A DNA stretch of 20,269 bases from JAHITU01 sp964486155. Lineage in GTDB: Bacteria > Patescibacteriota > Minisyncoccia > Phycocordibacterales > UBA12079. The DNA lies in assembly GCA_964486155.1 (NCBI GenBank), contig CAZAKQ010000014.1, forward strand, positions 1-20,269, given 5' to 3'. Both the position numbers and the translations under genes were made by a program. This document shows, piece after piece, positions 1 through 7,023 of this stretch. Within the stretch, counting starts at the first letter, position 1. Each line of letters begins with the position of its first letter. The notes beneath the pieces were generated by a model. The model saw nothing but the letters and a program-made list of their open reading frames with translations. It was not told the origin of the DNA and made no database searches.

Positions 1-56
1 CTACAGCACAATCTTCCTTTTATATTAATTTAGTTCCTAGGTATCAGGAGATTTAA
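1..56 (+). CDS. C-terminal end of a paralogue of the first Hint/Ig-like protein (partial)
   Basis: Only the last 17 codons and a TAA stop are inside the window. They read TAQSSFYINLVPRYQEI. The Hint protein ending at 3537 finishes with the same residues except T for A at the second position. At base level, positions 1-53 match 3482-3534 with one difference, and the copies diverge from the stop codon onward (TAA here, TAG there). The missing part is therefore probably another secreted protein with a C-terminal Ig-like domain. Whether it also carries a Hint domain cannot be seen. Identity at DNA level suggests recent duplication or gene conversion. Confidence 0.8.
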   Translation, partial: TAQSSFYINLVPRYQEI

Positions 57-74
57 TTAAAGTTGGATTCTTTT

Positions 75-102
75 GGTTTTGGTTTAAAAAATAAGTTATA
101 AT
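75..102 (+). promoter_or_regulatory. Probable promoter of the membrane-anchored propeller gene
   Basis: A perfect TATAAT lies at 97-102, 31 bases before the ATG at 134. The -35 region is weak (TTGGTT-like around 73-78, 18 bases upstream). The context AAGTTATAAT recurs before the Hint gene at 2131. No Shine-Dalgarno sequence is seen before the ATG. Confidence 0.5.
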
Positions 103-133
103 TAAAATAATATTAGGTAACTAAAAAACTATT

Positions 134-1219
134 ATGGAAAATAATAATGAGCTAGAAAACAACGCTTTAGACATTGAAGAGTTAAATACAGATAATAATG
201 AAGAAGATACAAAGATAGTATGGCTTAGTTTCTTTGTTTTTATAATAGCTCTAGTAGTAATAGCTTTCTTTTCATATAAATATTATGAAAGATACCAATT
301 AGTAGAAAATATAAATCAAGATAATCAAAATAATCAAGAAAACCAATCATCAGAAATACAAAATGAACCTGCAAAATTACAAGGTAAGATATATATGACT
401 TTGTCTTTAAAAAATGATGAGACAGGAACCACTGGAGTTTATGCATACAATCTCAAAAGGAAAATATTAGAAGAAATTGTGATAAACGAAGGTTTGCAAC
501 TTTTGGGGGGTGAAATTTTTCATACAGGAAATAGGATACTTACAACTAATGGATCTACTATTTACATTAATGATATGGCAAATCTAGAAAAGTGGGGAAT
601 TATTCTTGAAGATGGAGTTAATAATTATAAAAGTTTTCCTGTTTGGTCTAAAAGAGGTTGGTATAGTATTTTTAATGCAAGAGATGATTTTTCTCTAGAT
701 TCTAATATTCCTGAAAATTGGCAAATCTATTCTGTACATAATGATAAAACAAAAAAATATTTAACAAGCGGGATTTATCCTCATATTTCTAAAGATAATA
801 ATATTGTTTTCTTAAAAAATGATGGATTCTATGTAATAGATCTTGAAGGAGAAAATGAAACAAAGTTTTGGGAAATAGAAGGACAAGCTAGAGCTAATAT
901 ACAATTTGATGTTTCTAAAACAAGTGACTTAATGGTTTTCACTAATCCTTATACAGAATCTTTATATATATTAAGAAATAGAAAAGAAGATTATTATTTT
1001 GAAGGAGAGATAATAAAAGAAATAAAAGCTTATGCTTTTCAGCCGACCCTATCTCCTGATGATGAATATTTGGCAATTATTGAGTTAGAAAGAAAGGAAA
1101 ATGGTACTTTTATAAATCCTAAATTAGTGATTTATGATTTAGAAACTTATGAAAGGCAAGAAATTATGAATTTAGAAGAATATGATTTAGAATCTATGCT
1201 TATAAATGATTGGAGATAA
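134..1219 (+). CDS. Membrane-anchored protein with a beta-propeller-like extracellular domain
   Basis: The 361-residue protein has an acidic Asn-rich N-terminus (1-27), one hydrophobic segment (about 28-47) and then an Asn/Gln-rich linker (about 57-78). This fits a type II anchored protein with its bulk outside the cell. The rest is beta-rich with repeated blade-like stretches, for example KIYMTLSLKND near 85, GIYPHISKDNNIVFLKNDG in the middle and LSPDDEYLAIIE near 310. Such Ser-Pro-Asp/Lys-Asp turns followed by a strand resemble TolB/DPP-IV-type propellers, but I recognise no specific family. No catalytic residues can be assigned. It lies among exported proteins on the same strand, which supports an envelope role. 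The start follows the only in-frame ATG upstream of the hydrophobic segment. Function unknown. Confidence 0.8.
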   Translation: MENNNELENNALDIEELNTDNNEEDTKIVWLSFFVFIIALVVIAFFSYKYYERYQLVENINQDNQNNQENQSSEIQNEPAKLQGKIYMTLSLKNDETGTTGVYAYNLKRKILEEIVINEGLQLLGGEIFHTGNRILTTNGSTIYINDMANLEKWGIILEDGVNNYKSFPVWSKRGWYSIFNARDDFSLDSNIPENWQIYSVHNDKTKKYLTSGIYPHISKDNNIVFLKNDGFYVIDLEGENETKFWEIEGQARANIQFDVSKTSDLMVFTNPYTESLYILRNRKEDYYFEGEIIKEIKAYAFQPTLSPDDEYLAIIELERKENGTFINPKLVIYDLETYERQEIMNLEEYDLESMLINDWR

Positions 1220-1249
1220 AAAAGTAATTATTATTTATTGCTTTTTTTT
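1218..1249 (+). terminator. Weak AT-rich intrinsic terminator
   Basis: An 11-base arm (AAAAAAGTAAT, 1218-1228) pairs, with one G-U pair, to ATTGCTTTTTT (1237-1247) and runs into a T tract. It lies directly after the stop at 1219. The stem is mostly A-U, so termination would be modest. Confidence 0.5.
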
Positions 1250-1330
1250 GAATTTAATAGTATAAGTTTAGTAAGAAAAAGAAGTTTAGATCTTTAACAG
1301 TAATAAAAAATTTTAATTCAAAAAAAATTT

Positions 1331-1338
1331 GAGGAGGT
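1331..1338 (+). promoter_or_regulatory. Strong Shine-Dalgarno sequence
   Basis: GAGGAGGT lies at 1331-1338, three bases from the ATG at 1342 (the core GGAGG is six bases away). It fixes the start of the secreted protein. It is the only strong ribosome-binding site before a full-length gene in this window; most other starts have none. Confidence 0.75.
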
Positions 1339-1341
1339 TTT

Positions 1342-1995
1342 ATGAAAAAGTTATTTTTAGTCTTTTTGATTTTGAGTGTAGTATTTGGATTTGCTCAATC
1401 AGTTTCAGCTGATGGTGAACCGGGATTTTCTCCTACATTTAAAAAGGTAGAAAAAAAACCTATAGGGATTATTAATTATGAAGGTCTATTCATTGATTTA
1501 AATATTAATGATATAGGAGACTGGAAGAACCCTGCTAAAAAATGGAGAAAAGGATATAAAAGAAGAGGATATCCTGATCATCAAGCTTTTTACTTTCCAA
1601 AAAAGAGAAGTCCAGCTACTTTGAATTTTCATGTGTTAATTTCAGACAAAAACAACAAACTCAGTAAAGGTGAGTTACTGAGATTAGCTGAAATAGAAAT
1701 TTTTGAATGGTTTAAAAAAACTAAAGGCCCTTCTACTAAATATGGAAGGATCACAGAGACTATTCTTAATGGTGAATCTCAAGCTCTATTTATGGAAACA
1801 ATGACCAGATTGGAAAATGGAAAATCATTTCAATTATCTTTTATGTTGACTTCATACAAAGATAAAGAGATATTTTTTATTTTTGTAAACAATAATTCCA
1901 AAGCTATTAAGATCAAGTATAATCATTCAGAAGATCTGAAGAAGATTATACCAAAAATTGTTTTTCTAGATAGACCTTTAGGAAATATAAGTTAA
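1342..1995 (+). CDS. Secreted protein of unknown function
   Basis: The 217-residue protein starts with a textbook Sec signal peptide: MKKLF, a hydrophobic core to about residue 18, then SVSA with likely cleavage before Asp24. The mature part is basic and of mixed alpha/beta character. A Lys/Arg-rich patch (about 61-75, around NPAKKWRKGYKRRGYPD) is followed by an amphipathic stretch and then beta strands (QLSFMLTSYKDKEIFFIFV). No Cys pairs, metal motif or known catalytic motif stands out, and I do not recognise the family. It is a free-standing gene: a terminator follows at 2021-2066. Its strong ribosome-binding site is unlike its neighbours and suggests high or at least SD-dependent translation, or a different origin. 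Confidence 0.75.
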   Translation: MKKLFLVFLILSVVFGFAQSVSADGEPGFSPTFKKVEKKPIGIINYEGLFIDLNINDIGDWKNPAKKWRKGYKRRGYPDHQAFYFPKKRSPATLNFHVLISDKNNKLSKGELLRLAEIEIFEWFKKTKGPSTKYGRITETILNGESQALFMETMTRLENGKSFQLSFMLTSYKDKEIFFIFVNNNSKAIKIKYNHSEDLKKIIPKIVFLDRPLGNIS

Positions 1996-2020
1996 GGTAA
2001 AAATATTTTTTTAACTTGTT

Positions 2021-2066
2021 TAACGCACTATATATATTAATATTATGTAGTGCGTTATTTTTTTTT
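2021..2066 (+). terminator. Intrinsic terminator after the secreted protein gene
   Basis: A perfect 10-bp stem, TAACGCACTA (2021-2030) with TAGTGCGTTA (2048-2057), closes an AT loop and is followed by a run of nine T. Confidence 0.85.
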
Positions 2067-2077
2067 CAAAATTAAGT

Positions 2078-2083
2078 TATAAT
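2078..2083 (+). promoter_or_regulatory. -10 element for the first Hint gene
   Basis: TATAAT at 2078-2083, in the context AAGTTATAAT also found at 93-102. Transcription would start near 2090, giving a leader of about 40 bases without a Shine-Dalgarno sequence. No good -35 is seen. Confidence 0.45.
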
Positions 2084-2130
2084 ATAAGAACAATAAATAG
2101 AAAATTTTAGAAATTAATTAATTAAAAAAT

Positions 2131-3537
2131 ATGGAAAAAACTAATAATCTAAATAAATTCAATTTAATTATTTCAATTATGTTATTGCTAGTTTTATTTG
2201 TTGCTTTTACAGTTGATGGTACGGGAGGAGGTGGAGCTCCTGGAGGTCCTGGAGATTGTCCAGATGGAACCTGTCCTGATAATGGAGAACAAGGTACTGT
2301 GGGAGATGCAGGGGAAGGAGAAGAAGGCTCCTGCTTTCTTCCTGGAACTTTAATCACGATGTTAAATGGAACACAAAAAGTTATTGAAGATATTAAGGTA
2401 GGAGAGAAAGTCTTAGGTTATGACTATATAAATAGTAAACATACAATCAACGAAGTACTAGAACTAGAAAATCCTGTAAGAAAGGAATGGTTCTTAATAA
2501 CTACAGAAAATGGTAAAACTTTAAAAACAACAGATGACCACCCTATTTATATAGAAAAAGACCTGTCTGCCGGTGAGATAGAAAATGGATACAAAGGTTG
2601 GGGTTCAATAGACCCACAAGCTACTTACAATAACAGCGGTTGGGGAATGAAAGTAGAACAACTAAACATAGGAGATTACCTAAAAACAGAAACTGAAGAA
2701 TTAACTAAAATAATCTCTATTTTAAATATTAAAGAAGAAGTCCAAACTTACAATCTCAAACAAGTTTCTAATAACAATTCTTTCTTTGCTGAAGGTGTTT
2801 TGGTTCACAATAAGAATCGGATAAATGATTTTTGTTTTTATTGTTCAGGAGCTTATGCATATACTCGGATGTGTTTTGAATCAGGTTGTCCAATTTTCAA
2901 AAACCCAATAAACATCTGTTCTCCTAATCAAGGTAACACTTGTCAAAGTAACCCTAATCTATGTGGAGAACAAGGAATAGGAACAATAAAGTGTAATGGA
3001 ATATGTAATGCTAATATACCACCATTAGCATCAAATTATGGAGATTCTTGTAAAACAACAGAAAAGAACGAATGTCATATGATAGGTTTAGGTTATATAG
3101 GATGTGATAATGAATGTTCAGCAACTATACCACTCATAGGACAATGTGCTGATCCAGAAATATCAGATAATAACAACAACAATAATAACAATAACAACAA
3201 CCCCACAGGAGGAGACACAGGCTTTAGAACTTCAGATAATAGATACATAGTAGTCAAAGATACAATCAAAACATTAGTTTGGTCAGATATATCAAACGCT
3301 ACATCATGTACAGTCACAGGACCAGAAGATTATGTTAATAACCCTTTCTACACAGAAACCTATACAGAAGAAGAATCAATCAACGGAACTATATCAGGTA
3401 CAGTAGACACTCTACCTATCCAACATAAATCAAAATTCACTCTTACTTGTTACAACGGACCACAAGACAACCCTAATACACCTACAACACAATCTTCCTT
3501 TTATATTAATTTAGTTCCTAGGTATCAGGAGATTTAG
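2131..3537 (+). CDS. Secreted Hint-domain protein with Cys-rich repeats and Ig-like domain
   Basis: The 468-residue protein begins with a hydrophobic signal or anchor (11-27) and a Gly-rich linker with CPDGTCPD. A Hint (hedgehog/intein) domain spans 68-227. Its N-terminal block is CFLPGTLI with nucleophile Cys68, block B is TTDDHPIY with His137, and it ends in VLVHN (His226-Asn227). Known chemistry is an N-S acyl shift at the Cys and Asn cyclisation at the end. The residue after Asn is Lys, not Cys/Ser/Thr, so full splicing is unlikely and cleavage, as in bacterial intein-like domains, is more likely. Two Cys repeats follow (278-307 and 315-339, pattern G-x-I-x-C-x-x-x-C-x-A-x-I-P), then an 11-Asn run (347-357), then an Ig-like domain (about 370-468) with a probable disulfide Cys393-Cys440. 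The 3' half uses many AAC, ACA, ATC and TCA codons, unlike its neighbours. The target of processing is unknown. Confidence 0.85.
   Translation: MEKTNNLNKFNLIISIMLLLVLFVAFTVDGTGGGGAPGGPGDCPDGTCPDNGEQGTVGDAGEGEEGSCFLPGTLITMLNGTQKVIEDIKVGEKVLGYDYINSKHTINEVLELENPVRKEWFLITTENGKTLKTTDDHPIYIEKDLSAGEIENGYKGWGSIDPQATYNNSGWGMKVEQLNIGDYLKTETEELTKIISILNIKEEVQTYNLKQVSNNNSFFAEGVLVHNKNRINDFCFYCSGAYAYTRMCFESGCPIFKNPINICSPNQGNTCQSNPNLCGEQGIGTIKCNGICNANIPPLASNYGDSCKTTEKNECHMIGLGYIGCDNECSATIPLIGQCADPEISDNNNNNNNNNNNPTGGDTGFRTSDNRYIVVKDTIKTLVWSDISNATSCTVTGPEDYVNNPFYTETYTEEESINGTISGTVDTLPIQHKSKFTLTCYNGPQDNPNTPTTQSSFYINLVPRYQEI
3169..3201 (+). repeat. AAC/AAT run encoding 11 asparagines
   Basis: Eleven consecutive Asn codons separate the Cys-rich repeats from the Ig-like domain. 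AAC and AAT are mixed (7 AAC, 4 AAT), which lowers but does not exclude slippage. It probably acts as a flexible spacer. Confidence 0.9.
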
Positions 3538-3552
3538 AAATCATTAAAACTT

Positions 3553-3570
3553 ACCTATCGGACAGGCAGG
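3553..3570. repeat. Dispersed GC-rich palindrome, copy before a terminator
   Basis: CCTATCGGACAGG (3554-3566) followed by CAGG and CATTAGAACA. The same block with two changes occurs at 14030-14055. Both copies lie about 15 bases after a stop codon and about 20 bases before a terminator hairpin. Confidence 0.7.
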
Positions 3571-3588
3571 CATTAGAACATAAAAAAC

Positions 3589-3618
3589 AAGACAGTCGTT
3601 AAAGCGACTGTCTTTTAA
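3589..3618. terminator. Bidirectional terminator between convergent genes
   Basis: The perfect 10-bp stem AAGACAGTCG / CGACTGTCTT has the six-base loop TTAAAG. It is followed by T-rich sequence on the plus strand, and the A tract upstream provides the T tract on the minus strand. It serves the Hint gene (+) and, at more distance, trigger factor (-). Confidence 0.85.
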
Positions 3619-3676
3619 TTTTAACTTGTAATATTGAATTTGTTTGTTGGTAGGTAGGTTGTGAATTGAAAATTAT

Positions 3677-4753
3677 TTAAGCTTTTTCTAAAAGTTTAAA
3701 TACTTCTTGATTAGATAGTACCATTTGAACATAAGGTTTTACTTGTTCTTTTTTAGCTTCTGGATGTTGTTTAAGTAATTCTTCAACCTGATTATTTACA
3801 GTTTCTTCTAATGGTATAATTTTTTCTTCTTTAATAATAGTGTCTAGAATAAGTTGTATTTTAGCTCGTTTTTCAGCTTCTGGTTTTATTTCATTTCTAA
3901 AATCTTCTTCTGTTTTTTTAATGTGTTCTAAGTATTTATCGAATTGTAATCCCATTCGAGTAATATCTGCTTTGGTTTGAGCTATCATTCTGTTAGTTTC
4001 ACTAATAATAATAATTTCTGGTAATTCTATCTTTGTTTGTTCTAATATTGTATCAATAATTTTCACTTTTTTAGCTTCAGCTGCCTTCATTTCTTTTTCT
4101 TTCAACATATTTTCTTTTAATTTAGTTTTGAAATCAGCTACATCTTTAAAATCTCCTAATTTTTGAACAAATTCATCATTAATTTCAGGAAGTTCAGGTT
4201 CTGTTGTTTCCCCGACTCCTTTTTTCTTGTTCTTCACAGCTTTAGTGTCGGAGGGATCTTTTTTAATTTCAGGTTGAGGAGCGTTTGTTTTTTGAATATG
4301 GGTAATAGTATTTTCAATCTCTTTTTCAGTTACTTCTATTTTTTCTTCTTTTTGATTATTTATTTTTTTAGCAATTTTTTTATAATCAGGAAGTTTAAAT
4401 TCAGGCATTGTTGCTACTGTAATTTTTAATTCAACAGGTGTTTTAGGTGTAATTTTAGTAATAGTAATTTGAGGTTGGCCGATGGCTTTTATATTATTTT
4501 CTTTAATAATAGTTGGATATATAGAATTTAAAGCTAAATTAGTCATTTCATTTAATAGAGGTAATTCTCCAATTTGTTTAATTAAAGTTTCTTGAGGAAC
4601 ATGACCTTTTCTAAAACCGTCTATTTTTATTTCTGAACCCAAATTTTTAACAGCCTGTTCTTTATTTTTTTCAAGATCTTCTACGCTAATAGAAGTTTCA
4701 ATTTCTAGCATTGAATTTTTTAAGTTTTTAATTTTTGTTTTTTGATTGTTCAT
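3677..4753 (-). CDS. tig: Trigger factor lacking the PPIase domain
   Basis: Ribosome-associated chaperone that binds nascent chains at the exit tunnel. The 358-residue protein has the N-terminal ribosome-binding domain (about 15-125) with the signature loop GFRKGHVP at 46-53. The C-terminal substrate-binding helical domain starts at about 187 (LPEINDEFVQKLGDFKDV) and runs to the end. The usual trigger factor is about 430 residues with an FKBP-type prolyl isomerase between these parts. Here only about 35 charged, low-complexity residues (about 155-190, Lys/Pro/Glu-rich) join them, so isomerase activity should be absent. Met15 is an alternative start that would remove a Lys/Asn-rich extension; no ribosome-binding site decides. 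The neighbours are a small membrane protein and NusA on the same strand, but a terminator at 4864-4900 separates it from them. Confidence 0.92.
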   Translation of the reverse strand: MNNQKTKIKNLKNSMLEIETSISVEDLEKNKEQAVKNLGSEIKIDGFRKGHVPQETLIKQIGELPLLNEMTNLALNSIYPTIIKENNIKAIGQPQITITKITPKTPVELKITVATMPEFKLPDYKKIAKKINNQKEEKIEVTEKEIENTITHIQKTNAPQPEIKKDPSDTKAVKNKKKGVGETTEPELPEINDEFVQKLGDFKDVADFKTKLKENMLKEKEMKAAEAKKVKIIDTILEQTKIELPEIIIISETNRMIAQTKADITRMGLQFDKYLEHIKKTEEDFRNEIKPEAEKRAKIQLILDTIIKEEKIIPLEETVNNQVEELLKQHPEAKKEQVKPYVQMVLSNQEVFKLLEKA

Positions 4754-4765
4754 AGTAGTTTTTAA

Positions 4766-4793
4766 GAGGTCCTACCTCAGTTTTTGTAGGTAG
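4766..4793. repeat. Overlapping palindromes upstream of trigger factor
   Basis: GAGGTCCTACCTC (4766-4778) is an inverted repeat with a three-base centre, and CTACCT (4772-4777) pairs again with AGGTAG (4788-4793). The two pairings are mutually exclusive, so the leader of trigger factor could switch folds. The first element resembles 12763-12775. Confidence 0.55.
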
Positions 4794-4863
4794 ATTTAAA
4801 TGAATAAAAATTAAGATTGATTTTATAAAGAGATCGAGCCTCTTCCAAATCGTCCTTAGTTTA

Positions 4864-4902
4864 AAAGAAAAACCTTCTTACAGTAAGAAGGTTTTTCTTT
4901 TA
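4864..4902 (-). terminator. Strong intrinsic terminator
   Basis: A perfect 17-bp stem (4864-4880 with 4884-4900) has the three-base loop CAG and T-rich flanks on both strands. It lies 25 bases past the stop of the small membrane protein gene on the minus strand and separates it from trigger factor. Confidence 0.85.
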
Positions 4903-4924
4903 TACCATTTTTTTAGTTTGAAAG

Positions 4925-5227
4925 CTATTCAGTTACATCTTCTTCTGGTACTTCAACAGGCATTTCTTCTGTTTCTGATGCTGCGGGAACTTCAGGAGTT
5001 TCTGTTTCAGGTGTCTCAACTGCAGGGACTTCTGTTTCAGGAACTTCAACAGGAGTTTCTACTTCTTCTGCTTTTTTAGAACCCCAGAAATAAAGTCCTC
5101 CAATGATGATTACTATTATTACAATAATAGAACCTATCATAGAACCTGATCCTCCTTGTTTTTTTTCAACTACAGGAGCTGCTTCTTCAGCAACTTCTTG
5201 TTCTTGATTGTTGTTGTGTTCATCCAT
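4925..5227 (-). CDS. Small single-pass membrane protein with acidic Pro-rich tail
   Basis: The 100-residue protein has a Gln/Glu-rich N-terminus (1-22), a GGSGS hinge, one transmembrane segment (about 30-48, rich in Ile/Val) and a tail from 50 to the end. The tail is almost only Glu, Val, Pro, Thr and Ala in short repeats such as VEVPETEVP and TPETETPE. Lys-Lys after the membrane segment favours a cytoplasmic tail by the positive-inside rule, although similar small proteins can carry exposed tails. I recognise no family. It sits between nusA and tig on the same strand, with its own probable promoter (5341-5369) and terminator (4864-4902), so it looks like a single-gene transcript. Low-complexity composition limits any functional guess. 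Confidence 0.75.
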   Translation of the reverse strand: MDEHNNNQEQEVAEEAAPVVEKKQGGSGSMIGSIIVIIVIIIGGLYFWGSKKAEEVETPVEVPETEVPAVETPETETPEVPAASETEEMPVEVPEEDVTE

Positions 5228-5255
5228 AATAATTTTTTAAATTATTTGATATTAG

Positions 5256-5280
5256 AATTTAGAGTGACCTTCTCTAAATT
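5256..5280. repeat. Inverted repeat in the leader of the small membrane protein
   Basis: AATTTAGAG (5256-5264) pairs perfectly with CTCTAAATT (5272-5280) around the loop TGACCTT. It lies 28 bases before the minus-strand ATG. It could be a leader hairpin or a protein-binding site; neither is shown. Confidence 0.5.
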
Positions 5281-5340
5281 GTTTTTATATAATAAAGTTA
5301 AGTATATATAATTAAATTAAAAAAAGAAATGCTAACTGTG

Positions 5341-5369
5341 TATAAAGACTAAATATAGAGTTTTGTCAA
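5341..5369 (-). promoter_or_regulatory. Probable sigma-70-type promoter for the small membrane protein
   Basis: On the minus strand TTGACA (5369-5364) is followed after 17 bases by TTTATA (5346-5341). The -35 is a perfect match. The predicted start near 5334 gives a leader of about 105 bases containing the inverted repeat at 5256-5280. Confidence 0.6.
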
Positions 5370-5399
5370 ATAAAATAACTTTTTTATTTTATTTAGTTT

Positions 5400-6602
5400 C
5401 TATTTTTCTTTGGTATCTTTTTCGGCAGGAGTTTCTACTTCAATTATTTCTTCTTTATCTTCAATTTCTTTTTTTTCATTTTCTCCTCCTAAACTTTTAA
5501 TATCTATTTTCCAACCTGTTAATCTCGCTGCCAGTCTAACATTTTGACCTCCTTTTCCAATAGCTAAAGATAATTGATCCTCAGAAACTTGAACTGTTGC
5601 ACTTAATTCTTCTTCATTAATCTCAATATTCATAACTTTAGCAGGAGATAAGGCTTCTGTTATAAATTGTTTTGTATCTTCTGACCAATCTATAATGTCA
5701 ATTTTTTCTCCTCCTAATTCACTCATTACAGTAGAAACTCGAATACCTCTTTGTCCCACAAGAGAACCGATAGGATCAATATTTTCATCATTTGAAATAA
5801 CAGCTATTTTTGAACGAGAGCCTGCTTCTCGGGCAATAGCTTTTATTTCTACAATATTATTGGCAATTTCTGGTACTTCAATTTCAAATAATTTTTTAAG
5901 AAATTGAGGATGAGCTCTTGATAATCTTAAGAAAACTCCTTTGGAAGTTTCTTCTACCGAATAAAGATAAGCTCTAATTCTTTCACCTTGTTTAAATTTT
6001 TCTGAAGGAATTTGTTCTGAATAAGGTAAAATACCAGTGGCTCTTTTTAAATCGACAAAAATATTTCCTCTTTCAACTCTTTGAACAGTTCCGCTTACTA
6101 TTTCGTTTTGTTTGGTATCAAATTCTTTAGAAATTGAAGATTTTTCAGCTTCTCTTATTTTTTGAATAATAGTTTGTTTAGCTGTTTGGGCTGCTATTCT
6201 TCCAAAATCACTTTTAGGTTCTAAGGGAAATATAATTTCCTCATCTAATTTAGCATCACTTTTAATTTTAACAGCATCTTCTATCATTATATGATGTTCA
6301 GGATTGAAATTTACTCTTTCGTCATTTTCATCGAGTTCTTTTTTAACTGATTCCTCAGAATCTTCTTCTGATTTTGGTAATTTAACTCTAGTTTCGTCAA
6401 CAACTATTTTGACTTGAGAGAAATCAGTTTGACCTGTATCTATATCAAAAGTAGCTCTTATAATTTGACCTTTTTTTCCATACTCTTTTTTATAAGCACT
6501 CGCCAAAGACATAGCAATAGCTTCTATTACTTTTTCTTTAGGAATGGCTTTTTCTTCTTCTAGTTGGTCTAGAACTGAATGAATTATTTTTAAATCAAAC
6601 AT
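5400..6602 (-). CDS. nusA: Transcription termination/antitermination factor NusA
   Basis: NusA binds RNA polymerase and nascent RNA and affects pausing, termination and antitermination. The 400-residue protein has the RNAP-binding N-terminal domain (1-155), the S1 domain (about 165-232, GTVQRVERGNIFVDL), KH1 (about 235-315) with IGSLVGQRGIRV, and KH2 with IGKGGQNVRLAARL at 348-361. It ends in a charged Glu/Lys tail and lacks the acidic C-terminal repeats of E. coli NusA, as is usual outside Proteobacteria. An acidic low-complexity insertion (about 78-98) interrupts the N-terminal domain. The start MFDLKIIHSVLDQLEEEK is typical of the family. The usual neighbours rimP and infB are not seen. 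The leader upstream has tandem repeats and a hairpin (6606-6686). Confidence 0.95.
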   Translation of the reverse strand: MFDLKIIHSVLDQLEEEKAIPKEKVIEAIAMSLASAYKKEYGKKGQIIRATFDIDTGQTDFSQVKIVVDETRVKLPKSEEDSEESVKKELDENDERVNFNPEHHIMIEDAVKIKSDAKLDEEIIFPLEPKSDFGRIAAQTAKQTIIQKIREAEKSSISKEFDTKQNEIVSGTVQRVERGNIFVDLKRATGILPYSEQIPSEKFKQGERIRAYLYSVEETSKGVFLRLSRAHPQFLKKLFEIEVPEIANNIVEIKAIAREAGSRSKIAVISNDENIDPIGSLVGQRGIRVSTVMSELGGEKIDIIDWSEDTKQFITEALSPAKVMNIEINEEELSATVQVSEDQLSLAIGKGGQNVRLAARLTGWKIDIKSLGGENEKKEIEDKEEIIEVETPAEKDTKEK

Positions 6603-6605
6603 AAT

Positions 6606-6641
6606 TTAGGTATTTAGGTATTTAGATATTAGGTATTTAGG
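6606..6641 (-). repeat. Tandem 8-base repeat in the nusA leader
   Basis: TAGGTATT is repeated about 4.5 times on the plus strand, the third unit being degenerate (TAGATAT). On the minus strand it becomes the last bases before the nusA ATG (CCTAAATA units). No ribosome-binding site is visible inside it. Copy number could vary by slippage. Confidence 0.8.
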
Positions 6642-6686
6642 AAAAATTTGCTTTCCGCCTTAGGGGGTGGATAAGTGCAAATTTTT
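6642..6686 (-). repeat. Hairpin upstream of nusA with GC-rich loop
   Basis: AAAAATTTGC (6642-6651) pairs perfectly with GCAAATTTTT (6677-6686). The loop carries TCCGCC...GGTGGA, a degenerate palindrome related to 12834-12856. Read on the minus strand, the stem ends in TTTTT, so it could act as an attenuator before nusA or be a mobile repeat. Confidence 0.55.
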
Positions 6687-6750
6687 ATAAATAATTAAAT
6701 ACTTTATATTTAAACAACTAATAGATTATTTATTAAATTAATTTTATATT

Positions 6751-6773
6751 AAAAAAATTCGCTATTTAGCGAA
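6751..6773 (-). terminator. Minus-strand intrinsic terminator with no gene upstream
   Basis: On the minus strand TTCGCTA-AA-TAGCGAA forms a perfect 7-bp stem followed by seven T. It points toward nusA but lies 150 bases before its start. No protein gene lies upstream on that strand within reach, so it may end a small RNA starting near 7015. Confidence 0.65.
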
Positions 6774-7023
6774 CCTTGTGCTTTCTCTCTGTTTACTTGT
6801 TAAAAAGATAACATTATTTTAGACAAAAAGCAAGGAATTTCTAATTACAGAAATTCCGCAGTCCTTCACCTTTATTAATATAGATGTTAAAGAATTAATA
6901 TCAGATAAATTAAATAAAGTTTTTGTTTAAAAATATATAAATAAAATTAATAATGGTGAGGGGGGTAAGTAAGATAGTATAAATATTTTAAATATTGCTT
7001 ATCCCCAGTTTTTTTATAAAGAT

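Noticed and set aside
2118..2357. Minus-strand Pro/Ser-rich frame opposite the Gly-rich linker of the Hint protein.
   Set aside because: Its composition is the mirror of the Gly-rich coding sequence, and the plus strand has a clear gene.
2131..3537. Homing endonuclease-bearing intein in the first Hint protein.
   Set aside because: The Hint region is about 160 residues with no room for a LAGLIDADG or HNH endonuclease, and the residue after the final Asn is Lys.
6606..6641. CRISPR array from the 8-base tandem units.
   Set aside because: Units are 8 bases with no spacers, and no cas genes are present in the window.
6823..6930. Plus-strand open frame of 36 codons ending KVFV in the nusA-surface gene gap.
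   Set aside because: It has no ATG, GTG or TTG start, begins right after an in-frame TAG and overlaps hairpins. It is at best a gene remnant.
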